From Caprimulgus europaeus (Eukaryota; Chordata; Aves; Caprimulgiformes; Caprimulgidae): a stretch of 64,000 bases of DNA. The translations under genes were made by a program, and so were the position numbers. Of the stretch, positions 33,180-44,160 are shown piece by piece; within the stretch, counting starts at the first letter, position 1; every line of letters starts with the position of its first letter. A model generated the notes under the pieces. The model saw nothing but the letters and a program-made list of their open reading frames with translations. It was not told the DNA's origin and did not search any database. The stretch is taken from positions 12,391,001 through 12,455,000 of the forward strand of contig OU015541.1 of assembly GCA_907165065.1 (NCBI GenBank), given 5' to 3'.

Positions 33180-33480
33180 CTTTTCACTTATAATAAACCA
33201 GCAGAGCTGGCTCAGGGTTTCAAGAGAGACAATTAAAGATATTGCATTGTTTTCTTCAAAAGGAGAAATAGACCTGGGGGTTCCCTAATAGCCCTCCTGA
33301 TTCTGCGCCGCGCTCTCGGAGCGCGTTGTTGTGGGTTGCATTTATTATGAGCCACTTATTATCCCTAATTATTGAGCAGGGGGGAGGTCTCTCAGTAACA
33401 GGCAAATTTGTAACTTGATGAACACTCAGCTGTCTGTATTTAAGACAAAATTACTGTAATTAACAAATCGATCAACCCTA
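33180..33480. promoter_or_regulatory. candidate conserved non-coding element
   Basis: This is non-repeat AT-rich sequence with several homeodomain-type cores ('ccctaattattgagc', 'ctgtaattaac') and a 'aaatcgatcaa' stretch. It is interrupted by an isolated CpG-dense hairpin (CGCGCTC-TCG-GAGCGCG at 33309-33325). This mixture is typical of developmental enhancers, but conservation was not testable here. Confidence 0.3.
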
Positions 33481-35039
33481 CTTTCACTTTGCCTGCCTGG
33501 GACAGAGCAAATGGGCTAAATGAGGCTTATTTAGTACAAAGGTAGAGAAAGGGGTTTGCAGACCTTGGGGTACACAGGCTTAATGCTTTTTTTTTTTCTT
33601 TTTCTCCACACAATGCTTTTAATGGTAATGTCACATAATTGTCTCTTGTTAGATAATTTTGTCTCCAGCAAAAAGCACTCACGCCGTGCTTTCTTCAGCT
33701 CAGCCCAGCAAGGCAGAGTCACAGAGGGTGAATAGGCAGGTGGGTTGTTTTATTATAACCTAAACCTCAAGCAGAGGTGGGTTGGATTCCCTGGGTGCTG
33801 TGTTCTCTTGTGACTCTTATCTGGTTGTTTGCAGAACTTATGTCTTCAAGAGCAAGATTAATCCCTCGGGTTGTCTTGTGGCTGTCAAGTATTGCCTGCT
33901 CCGTCTCCTCCAGCTGCTGCTCTTCGTGCCACATTGCTGTCTGAGGTTGTACCTGCTTCTGGCACTGACCAGTCCTCCTGGCACCCTGGTGTGGGAAGAA
34001 CTTGTCCCCAGCTCTTCTTCCAGGTAATTGGTACCTGCCAGAAGTTGCTTATATAGGAAAGGAATTTAAATAATGGTTCTGCAGCTGCAGTTTTGCCCTG
34101 GATTTGGGAAGAGATGTAGATGCACCCAGATGCACACTGGCATCTCTCAGACTGCATCTAGCACATCCTAAGTGTGCTGAAATAGCCCAGGGTGTGGAAT
34201 AGTTACTGGGCTTTGAATTCATGGTAGTTTCCTAATGAAAACAATACTTGGAGCCATGAGCTGTCTAGAAAGCATTCAGCTGCAGGAATTTGTCCCTGTT
34301 GAAGCTTTTGAGGTCTGTCTGTGCTCTGGCAAGCTCACACTGCATGTGTTGTCAGCCCATCCTCAGGGCCTTGTCCCTCCAGGACTGTGTGGTATCTGCA
34401 CATGATCCTGTTAAGTAGACAAGATTCTGGAGGGCCAAGAAGATGCTCCCCATTTCACTGTATTCTGCTCTCCTGTGAAATGAACTGGTAAAGGGTAGGT
34501 CTGCTACAGAAGAAGAAACCAGCTCTGGCCATTAGTACAAAAATGGGGAGGATAACTTAGTGCCTTGTCTGAGAAATGAGGCTGACCCTGTGCTCGACTT
34601 AATGAAGGGCAGATCTGATGGTGATGGAGGGAGAGACTGTCCCAGTGACAAAATGGGACTGGTTCGGTGTCAGCTGGTTTCTCCTACAGGAGGTTGAAGA
34701 TGTCTGTGGGGGAAGCTGGCACTTCTTGCTGCTGATGGTGGTTCTTGCTACACCTACTCATCTAGCAGAAGAGGGGTTTGCTTACACGTGCTGTGTAAGA
34801 AAATGATGGTCAAATTTATTTCAACAAATTGTTTAAAAAAGGAAAAAAATCTGTAAATACTTCAAAGAGGCTGGAACCACTTAGCCTGGAGAGTTGTCTT
34901 CATCCCATTCCTTTTTGCATGTGCCAGTGGAGAGGTTCATCCTCACTGTACCCACAGGCAGGCGGGCAGAGCTGCGGTGTGGTAAGGGTGTGATGTCTGA
35001 TAGATAAATGGGTGCTGGAGGATGTCTGGCTTGGTCTGT
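33481..35039. other. intergenic, no gene seen
   Basis: Only short open frames without domains occur here. A poly(T) run lies near 33588-33597. Confidence 0.5.
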
Positions 35040-35485
35040 AATCACAGAATCACAGAATGTCAGGGATTGGAAGGGACCTCGAAAGCTCATCCAGTCCAAT
35101 CCCCCTGCCGGAGCAGGAACACCGAGATGAGATCACACAGGAAGGCGTCCAGGCGGGTCTTGAATGTCTCCAGAGAAGGAGACTCCACACCCTCCCTGGG
35201 CAGCCTGTCCCAGGGCTCTGGCACCCCCACAGGAAAGAAGTTCTTTCTCAAATTTAAGCAGAACCTCCTGTGTTCCAGCTCACACCCATTGCCCCTTGTC
35301 CTATCACTGGACATCACTGAGAAGAGCCTGGCTCCATGCTCCTGACACTCACCCTTCATATATTTATAAACATTAATCAGGTCCCCCCTCAGCCTCCTCT
35401 TCTCCAAGCTAAAGAGGCCCAGCTCCCTCAGCCTTTCCTCATCAGGGAGATGCTCCACTCCCTTAATCATCTTGGTGGCTCTGTG
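35040..35485 (-). repeat. CR1 LINE 3' fragment, about 446 bp
   Basis: It starts 'aatcacagaatcacagaatg' with the typical octamer-repeat end and continues with 'ttggaagggacctcgaaagc', 'cagaacctcctgtgttccag' and 'cagcctcctcttctccaagc'. It ends in the part that encodes the last residues of the CR1 ORF2 on the opposite strand. It is the longest minus-strand CR1 copy in the window. Confidence 0.95.
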
Positions 35486-35699
35486 TTTCATAATGCTGAT
35501 GGCTCAGTGTTTTAGAGGGCCTCATCATCGCCGCCTTGTTTCGTGCTGTGCGTGACTGCCCTCCGTTTGGTTCTGTCTGTCAAGTGTTTTGCTGCTCTTC
35601 TCCCACCCTCTCCATCGCTCTCCACCCAGCATTTCCTGTGTCCAGCTCTGGAGACATCCCTGGCTGGAGGGGATGATGAGTCGCTGCTGTAACTGTCAC

Positions 35700-35890
35700 A
35701 TACACGCAAGGAAAGCCCGTGTTGAACCGTCAAAGGCAGAGCCAAGAGCATTTGAAAGCTTCATTAGCTGGGCTTTGTTCTGACGGCGCAGTCAGGCGGG
35801 GAAATAATGCCCTGAGTGTTATCAGCCATGTGCAGGAGGTGGTTGCGTAGCAACCCCGATTGGGGTACAGCACTGCTTTTCTGAGAGGAA
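35700..35890. promoter_or_regulatory. candidate regulatory element with RFX-like palindrome
   Basis: GGTTGC-GTA-GCAACC at 35841-35855 is a perfect inverted repeat resembling the RFX X-box. It is followed immediately by CCCC-GATT-GGGG (35854-35865), which contains ATTGG, an inverted CCAAT. The surrounding sequence has more CpG than its flanks and no recognised repeat. Confidence 0.3.
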
Positions 35891-37239
35891 AAAGAAATAC
35901 TAATTTTCTTCAATTTAGAGGCACTGCAAACAGGAATTCGTTATTGACGAAGGATTCACGTAGGTTTTGCATCTCATAAAGAGATGGCAGGCAGGGTTGG
36001 CTTCGTTCTAGCATCATGTAGGTGCAAACTCACAAGTTAAAGGAACCTGGGACAATCTAGGTTTTATTTGTGCCTTCAGCTGCTGTTTTTCATCCCTTTG
36101 TCCTGCTGGGATTCCAAACAGGATGAGGACTGGAAATTTCATTGCTCCTTTCAGACCTGATGCAAAGGCATCTCCAGGGGGCCCTCCTTGGTATCATGTT
36201 GATTATTGCAGGTGAGAAGGGTGACCACGTTCCCTCTTCTCTCTGAACCCTGTTTAGAGAGGAAAGTGTAGGAAAAGGGGTGGTTCTGCTACTGCATCTC
36301 CATGGCAGGCTGGACAAGTGGTCAGGCTTCAGAGCCCCTTCAAATCTGCAATACCTGTAAGGCTGTTAAGGAGCATTGGGTGTATGGATAGGAAATAAAT
36401 TCACCAGCCTGCTTCTTGTCTGGAATCCTAGATAGTGAGATTAAAGTAAGTGGAGACTCTCCAGGATTGTTTTGAAGAGCAGCATGATTGTGTGACGCAG
36501 GTTATAAATGAGTCCCAGCACTGAGGAGCAGGATTGCCAGGGGTGCAGGTAGGACAGGACATCCCATCACCTCCTGTCCCACTGCAGCTCTAGCTATTTC
36601 ATGCAGAATGGGCACAAAGAGCTATTTCAAACTTCAGCTTTGGTGTCTGTTGTGTAATAACAGTGGAGGAGTAGAGGCAGTTCACCCTGAAAGGGGAATT
36701 TGGCTGCTGAGACATCATGTGGGCACCCCTAATGAATCTGTCTAGATTTGGTGACTAGGTGCAGGGAAGCATGCTGTCCATCTGGATAGCTGTTCCTTGG
36801 GATGATGTATCTGGCTTTCCAAATGAACTTGCATGGACCAGAGCACCTACCCCTGTACACTCCTCTCTAGGTGCCAAAGGGCGATAGCAGAGCCTGAGTG
36901 CCACCAAGGGAAGATACTAGATAGGGAATTAACAACTACAGAATACACATTGTGCTTCTGCAGCTCTGTCCAACAACGTGGAAATTACTGCTTGATTTTT
37001 TGTTCACTTGTTAATATCTGTATTTTGCCAGGGTGTGCAGGTAACAGGGTGCTGGTACAAGCAGTGAGATTTGGGATCTGTGATGGAGGAGACCTGCAAG
37101 GAACATCATCTGAGTGGTCTCACCAACTGAGAAAGTGGAGGCATTTTCTTTCTCTGATTAGCTAGTGCATCCAGTGACAGCAAGTAGAAAGAATATTATT
37201 TGTATATTGTGAACTCCTCTCTGCTCTGTGCCCTGACTT
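35891..37239. other. intergenic, no gene seen
   Basis: No recognisable coding exon, RNA gene or CR1 copy was found. Confidence 0.5.
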
Positions 37240-37690
37240 CAGTCTGTCAATATTGAACAATCGTACATCTTCCCTTCTCATTAGCCATTCCCTTTGCAGA
37301 CTGATTCAGATTAACTTGGACTCTCACTGTATTAAACACTTAAAGAAAAAACCATTGGAGCTCAGGATGTTTATGAAAAGCAATTTCCTCAATGCCAGGC
37401 AGTTTAATAACTCTACAGCCATGGCATTCAGGCTCATTTATTTTAAGCTATGTTTCCAAACTGTGACGGGTCAATAATAAATAAGGCACTGTGGCAGATT
37501 TTGCATGGAAAAAAGCTCATTTCAGAGAAAAGAACACAGACAAGTTCAACTGGGAGTGCAGAGAATAATGTGGCTCTTACATCCACCAAATTAAAGGCTC
37601 ATTTGAGAAACCAAATCTTCTTATAATCAATATTTCCCCAATGAACTATTGGCAGCAAGTGAACATTTGGAGATGTATATGGCAAAAGGG
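37240..37690. promoter_or_regulatory. candidate conserved non-coding element
   Basis: This is about 450 bases of unique, moderately AT-rich sequence without simple repeats or CR1. It contains many short A/T cores such as 'tcaataataaataagg' and 'tcttataatcaatatttccc'. The call rests on texture only. Confidence 0.18.
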
Positions 37691-38954
37691 AGAAAATTCT
37701 GTTTCCCTCATCCACACAGTTTTGTTTCCTGTAACAGAAGAATTGTTCTTCTACGTATGGGTCTGAATTTTTCCTTTAATCAAGTTCATGGTGGAGAGAG
37801 GCGTGTAGCCCCAGGCAATCTTTTGCACCTGAGACCTCAGACCTATTCAAGCAATAAATACACACATCACAGTGTGTTTCAGAGGACTTGTTAAAAATAT
37901 TGGAAATCAGTATCTTGTAGGAAACAAAGTGAGTGAATACTATTTGTTGAAAACACCTTCTACAAACCATGTGGGACACTGAGCAGGTCAACTGGAATGT
38001 GTAACAACATTCACCTATCTCCTACTTTCCTCTGTGGATATTCCAGCAGAGATACTGGTGGGTTTAGGTTTTATTATCTCCCTTTGAAGCATGGAGCATG
38101 CTGAAGAACCAAACTGAATTGTTTTGCTTTGTGTCCTGCTCCACTTACAGAAACTTTGGACTCTCCAGCTCTGGAAGGTCTTTTCTTCTGCATCTACCAT
38201 GTCCAGGGTAGCAGGTTCAAAATGTAAATAATCTTTAAAAAATTGGAATATCCAGATTGTTGTAAATATACAGGGACTGGGAAATTGGCTTCTGTTGATG
38301 AAGTTTCCTTTCAGTTTATTCCCTGGTAGAAGGATACTCTTCTCTTTGTGGGGTGTGAAGTGCCATGGATTTTTCCTTTCTAATCAAAATATTGAGCTTG
38401 ATTAAAGTGTTATGTACCTCACTAATATTTAAGGTATATCTGTTGGATAAATTCAGTGAATAATTGAGGAGGTAGATCATTCCTGCCATTCATTATGGAC
38501 CCAGCTGGGAGGTTTCATTGTGGCTGGCCAGGGAGGTGAGCTGGTTCTGCTTTTATTTTGGTTGAACAGTACATTTACAAATCAGGTGCCCAGCATGAGT
38601 GTTTATTTAAGAGTCCTAACTTTTTAATAATGCTCCTGAGTGCTCACTTATTAGGAGCTCACACTGTGAATCCCCAGGAACTCATGAGATGTTTTACGAA
38701 TCTATGTACTTTAGATCAAACTCGCAAGTGCAGGCTGCAGGACCTGGGTAGCTCTGCTGTTTCTGAACAGGCTTCCCACACTGACCTTCCCCTTCTCCAC
38801 CTTGGCAGTGAGAGCTGCACCAAAATCTTGGGATCTTTTGCTTGTTGATGAACTTACACAGGGAGTTTCTTATTTGAAACAGGGGCTTCAATGGTGGTCA
38901 GGCTGACGCTGAAGCTATGAGTGATACTGTCTCCAGTGGTTGTGTGAATAATAG
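37691..38954. other. intergenic, no gene seen
   Basis: Only short open frames without domains occur here. Confidence 0.5.
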
Positions 38955-39040
38955 TAGAATCATGATTAAGGTAGGAAAAGACCTTTAAGATCATGAAGTC
39001 CAACCATGAACCCAACACTAAGTGCTACATCTACATGTTA
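38955..39040 (-). repeat. CR1 LINE 3' fragment, old
   Basis: 'tagaatcatgattaaggtag' then 'gaaaagacctttaagatcat' and 'gtccaaccatgaacccaaca' matches the same CR1 subfamily as the copy at 60302 ('gaccctttaagatcatcgag'-like), but is more diverged. Confidence 0.75.
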
Positions 39041-40494
39041 TGGGGTTTTTTTAATACTAGACTGTGATCTGCTTGTGACACTTGGTGTGTCATTGCCCTA
39101 CAAGCATGGGTACCTCCAAATGCTATCTCAGCTGTAGCATTTCAGTAAGGCTGCTTCTGAGACCAAGACCTGGATCTTTAAAGGAAAAAAACCCCAACTC
39201 TTGACCTTCTAAGAAAAGTCAGGCATAAAAATTTCTTCAAGCCTGCCTTCTTCCTTTCCTTTGTCCTAAAGCCCGTGATCTCTATGACCCAATGGATCAG
39301 GACTCTTGACAAGTATTTCCACCCTCAGAGTGCTGCAGCTGGCAGGCTAATGAGGCAGAAACACAACCCATCCTGCACTCACATCCCCTCCACCACACGG
39401 TGCATCCTGTCCTGCCCCACCATCCTGGGTACGGGCACATGCACGTGTGAACACCTACAGCAGGATGCAAATGTGAGACACAGGGACAAATACTGCTTCT
39501 CTGGTGGTTAAAGGACTTTGGTTCTTTTTTTAAAGCCACCATAACAAATGGAGTCCTACATCCTGCTGACACTGGCAAGGATTAAATGGTGAGGATGTGT
39601 TATGCCTCATCCTCCCGCAGTCCTACCCGCAAGGATGTCTCTGCTCTCAAAGCCATTCCTGAGTCATCTCCTGATGGGTTTGGCTGCAGGGGCATTGACT
39701 GAGTCCCCAGCACAGACCGAGGGTCGCATCGCAGGATGCCACGAAGGGATGTCCACTGTCACATCAGGGGACCGGGAGGGTGCATTGCTGACTGCTTCTT
39801 GGCTTCTTTTTCTACTCCTTTGATTTAAAGGCATTCTGCCAGTGTGTGGGGGTTCATTTTGCTTAGATGTGCTACTTCCAGAGTTGTGGAGAGCAAGAAT
39901 TGTCATCTAAATTGTTTGTAATATTTTCAGCCATAGCCTCTGGTTGTGGGTGCTTATGTTTTTCTTTTCTGCCCGTGTTTTGGCTCAGAGGTGCTTCACT
40001 TTCTATCTAGATTTGGAGGGTTATGACTTCTTTGTCAGATTTTCCTTCTTAAATATCCTGTCTACTGTACACTGAAGGCAGAGGGAAACTTCTGGCCAAA
40101 AAAATGTACCTGATTTGAGGCTTCCCTGCCTTAATCTCTGGTCAGGTAGCTGGAAGCATATGTAAAAATGTTAGAGAAAGGAGATAGTCTGCCAGCTGTA
40201 ACAGTGTTCACCTCTGGTGGTGACATCCCAGCTGCTTCCAATCTTCACTTCACTAGAGAACCCATTTCCATGATGATAATCATTTGACAGCTTTTAATCT
40301 TCCAGTGCAGATGTGACAAAATAGTTTCATAATCCGCTTCTGTGCATTAGGCTGCTCACTTCTATTCCTGGAGGTCTGGGGCTGACTAATGTGCAGCTTT
40401 GTCCGATGCTATGTGACACAACTGTGCCAGCTTGCGCTGCTGAAGTCAGAGGACTGTCACGTTACAGCAAATGCCTCCAGAAAGGGTGGCCAGT
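39041..40494. other. intergenic, no gene seen
   Basis: The open frames on both strands lack domains. Nothing else is recognised. Confidence 0.5.
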
Positions 40495-41035
40495 CGGAGC
40501 AGGAAAGTTATCCTGCCGCTGTACTGGGCACTGCTGAGGCTGCACCTCGAGTGCTGGGTTCAGTGTTGGGCCCCTGACTCCAAGAAGGACCTGGAGGTGC
40601 TGGAGTGTGTCCAGAGAAGGGCACCAGAGCTGGGGAAGGGTCTGGAGCACAAGTGTGCTGAGTTCCCGGCTGAGGGAACTGGGGGTGTTGAGCCTGGAGA
40701 AGAGGAGGCTGAGGGGAGACCTTCTGGCTCTGTCCAAGTCCCTGAAAGGAGGGTGGAGAGAGGTGGGGGTGGGTCTATTCAACCAAGGAACAAGTGATAA
40801 GACAAGAGGAAATGGCCTCAAGTTGTGCCCAGGGCAGTTGAGATTGGATATGAGGAAGAATTTCTTTGCTGAAAGGGTTCTCAGGCATTGGAAGGGGTTG
40901 CCCAGGGCAGTGGTGGAGGGATTGAAGAGTCATGTAGACATAGTGCTGAGGGACATGGGTTAGTTAGGCACTTGTCAGTGTTGGACTTGATAATATGAAA
41001 GGGCTTTTCCAATCCAGGCAATGCTGGGATCCTGT
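40495..41035 (+). repeat. CR1 LINE 3' fragment, about 540 bp, sense
   Basis: 'ggctgcacctcgagtgctgg', 'ggtgctggagtgtgtccaga', 'cctggagaagaggaggctga' and 'aggcattggaaggggttgcc' are plus-strand CR1 ORF2 end and 3'UTR. Overlapping open frames in it are relics of the reverse-transcriptase ORF and of its antisense. A 15-base deletion relative to the 62.6-kb copy lies near 40917. Confidence 0.93.
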
Positions 41036-41699
41036 GAAAGTGGGTGTGTTGTAAATGCTGTGATTTTCAGTTGGAAACTTGAAGCAAAAAGCCACAAGAA
41101 CCCATGGATAGCACCCTGAAAAGCTTTTGTGTGGATCACAGTACATACAAGTCACCAAGTTTGTGTAGTAACCAGGGAAAGGGCAGAGGAGTGACATTCC
41201 TCGTGCTATCCACCTGCAACGTGACCATTCTCAGCAGCGTTAGAGGGATCCGTGGGCTTCGAGCCAGAAGTAGGAAGCTGTGACTCACTCCTGCTCTGAA
41301 GGGGTGCAGAGCAGCAGGCGATAGCGTGCTCCCCTCCCTTGCAAAGGATGGAAGTTACTCCAGAAATCCCCAGGGATGTTCCTATGAGTCATCTGTGGGA
41401 GGCGAAAGTACAGAGATGATGGGGAACAATTTGAGCATCGTGCCATCCGAGGTCTGCTTTGCTGCAAGACTTGTGGGAAGGGGATGAAGCATTAAAATCT
41501 AACAGAGCTGCATCAAGAGGAGTGTGGGGGAATGTCTGATTGTATGTCTGAATATTTCATCAGAACTTGCACGTGTGGTCATTTGACTCTGTGTGAATAT
41601 CTCCACACTAACAGAGCACTAATTTGATCTCCTTAAAGCCGAATTAAAGGGTGGTCAGGCACTTACCCTAAGTAAGTGTTTACACATTCACTTCTTCCT
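41036..41699. other. intergenic, no gene seen
   Basis: No coding or RNA feature is recognised. Confidence 0.5.
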
Positions 41700-42545
41700 A
41701 GATGACTGAGTGTGTTTAACTAAAAAATAAAATTTCAATAAGTTTCAATGTATAGACAGCTTAAAATGAAGCTGAAACATGGTTGAAATATAATCAATAT
41801 CTTGATCGATCCTTGAATTTGTTTTTGGGAAGCAGCAATGAGCCCTACAGGAGTAAAAATGGCAAAAGATCTTTTGCTCTTGAGATCATATCCAATTAAG
41901 CAAGAAAGTTGGTCAAAAGGAAAAGCAATTTCCAATTGTGCCTAATGAATCTACTAAAAAGACTGTGAAAGTGTGTATGTGGAAGGCTTTGACAAAGAAT
42001 CCAACAGTTGTTTTGCTAATAGTAATAATACTTAGGTATAGGTAAAGCTGGAAACTAGTTCAAAGCTGAGTCTGGGTGTAAATCCTATCATTTATCAACT
42101 GTATTCTTTTAGAAACAAGAAATGACTGACATACATGCTTAATTCAAACTAAATAGCCTATAAAACAAGTTCCCCAAGGCTAATAATAATAATAATATCA
42201 AGAGAAATGAATATAAGAATGATTGAATACAGGATACAATGAAAAGTGAATATGGAATACAGATACATATCATGCTAGCAAGAATGGGCTGGTGTTTATG
42301 GTCTGCTCGAAAGTCCAATCCATCATCTGACCAGAGAATATAACACAGTTAGAATCAAAAAAGATGCCTCTGTTCGAAGCAATACGTGCACATTATAAAC
42401 CAGCAAATGCAAATAATCAATCAAAAGCAGCAAGCGGGCAAAAGTGGAATATCATCAAGCAATAATTCAGATCACAGCTGTGATTATGAGCAATAACCTT
42501 AAATCTGCTATTTAATTAATATTAAGCTTCTGACACCCTCTAGGG
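41700..42545. other. A-rich anomalous segment, origin unknown
   Basis: Over about 800 bases the + strand is rich in A and poor in C, with a TAA/AAT microsatellite at 42180-42196. The texture differs from both flanks, which are more balanced. It could be an old, unrecognised retroelement or LTR remnant. I see no paired long terminal repeats and no coding relic. Confidence 0.25.
42180..42196. repeat. (TAA)n microsatellite
   Basis: Five to six TAA units lie within the A-rich segment. Confidence 0.88.
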
Positions 42546-43869
42546 TGGGGTGTGCAAACCTTCTCAGGCTAATATGATAATAGTAGCAGAAAATGTTGCG
42601 TTCCTTAGATATTTCAGAATTAACCATTCACTGAAGGGTCTCAGATCTGTGTGTGTAAACAATGTTCTCCTCACCCAAATGCTGCTCAGGCAATGGCTGG
42701 TGTCCTGCGATCGAGCATCCCTTGTCAGAGACCCCCAGTTCATGTTGGGGCTATAGAGCACGTTCAGTACCCCGGTCACCTTTGGGGTTCCTCTTTTGGG
42801 ACTGATCCATGGCTGCTCTGTAACCTGGTCTGTTCTGCTTCCCAGGGAAGAGAGATCATCTGTGTGACCCTCCTGAGCAAGACTGGCTGCAGCTGCTCCT
42901 TGCCCAAGGCTGGTGACTGAAGGTTGGTTGCCTTAGCATAGGATGAAGGTGCCCAACTGAAGCACCCAGTTTCAGAGAAGATAACCTAGTACCTTTGGTA
43001 GCCAAATCTACACGTAGGAAAGGGACTCACACCTGCTCCCAAAGCCTGGATCCTCACACACATGCAGCTCTGAAGAACAGAGCCTTTTCTAGGTGAGTGC
43101 ACTGGCTGTAGATAGATCTGTATCTGCAGCAAGACTGTGGATTTACATTATTAATGGAGTGACTGTGATTCCCAAATCCAGGAATCGAGCAGCTTCCATC
43201 ACCTTCCCCTGTTTTGTGAGCGTGTGTGTGTGTGTGGTAAATGACCTTTGGAATGAAAATATTAACAGAAAAGGAAAACATGATTGTAATTTATGAAATG
43301 TTAGCCCAGATGCCTCCAGGGGAGAATAGACCTTTCAGTCTTGCAAGCTGATACATCGCTGGGGTGCCTGCATTGACACAGGTGCATTTAAAGAGTCAAT
43401 TAAGGGGAAGCTGTGTATTTACCCAGCCTGGATTCATTTCATGTTTTGGCAACTTTTTTTTTAAACAGTTGAGACTACTGATATGGCTTAAAGAGGCTGC
43501 TTGTGCAGAAAGTATTGGAGAAGGTACCAGAGGAAAGAGGTGAAGCTCAGATCTCTGGTAATGAAATGTTTATGTAGACACTCTTCTGAGAGTGGGATAA
43601 AGCATCAGCCTGAACAGCCATGGCACATGCTGGAGCAACCCTTGATTAGGGGGATTTGGGCTCTTGGATGAAAATGGTGTTGGAAAATGGCTGCAAATAA
43701 TTGTCAAATTTCCAGGGGTGTTATCTGAAGGAGGACAAAGAAAGCGGGTGCTCTTCTGGCTGTTGCTTTGTGCAATTCAATTTTCTGGGTAAAAGCCCTG
43801 AGTTTCTCTCTTCATTACTGTCCAGGAGCTTCCACATAAAGCTGTAAAAACCTTAAAAGACTCTCTTTG
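42546..43869. other. intergenic, no gene seen
   Basis: Contains a (GT)n stretch at 43222-43236. No gene is recognised. Confidence 0.5.
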
Positions 43870-44160
43870 AACTTTGAGGCAGATCAATGCAAAATGGAAT
43901 GGGGGAAAATTGTTTATTGCTGAGGAAAATGCAGCACTATGAATAATAAGGAAGAAAATGCAGCTGAGGGCTCAAATTGAATCTCTATTAAGCCCGTGAT
44001 TAAAGATAATGTGCTAGGAAAAGGGGTTTGCAGGAGGGTTTCTCTGCTAGGTTGGATGGCTAAAAACACGGTGATTGTGGCTGCTGAGCCCTCATTGGCC
44101 TGGGCTTGATATCTAAATTATAGGGCTATTAAACAGAAAGGAGCTTGATGCTCTGAAGCA
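43870..44160. promoter_or_regulatory. candidate conserved non-coding element
   Basis: This is unique sequence with 'tgaataataagg', 'gtgattaaagataatgtgc' and 'ctaaattatagggctattaa' cores and no repeat signature. The call rests on texture only. Confidence 0.18.

Noticed and set aside
40471..40963. Overlapping + and - strand open frames of about 110-120 codons
   Set aside because: They coincide with a sense CR1 fragment and are relics of its ORF2 and 3'UTR, not host genes.
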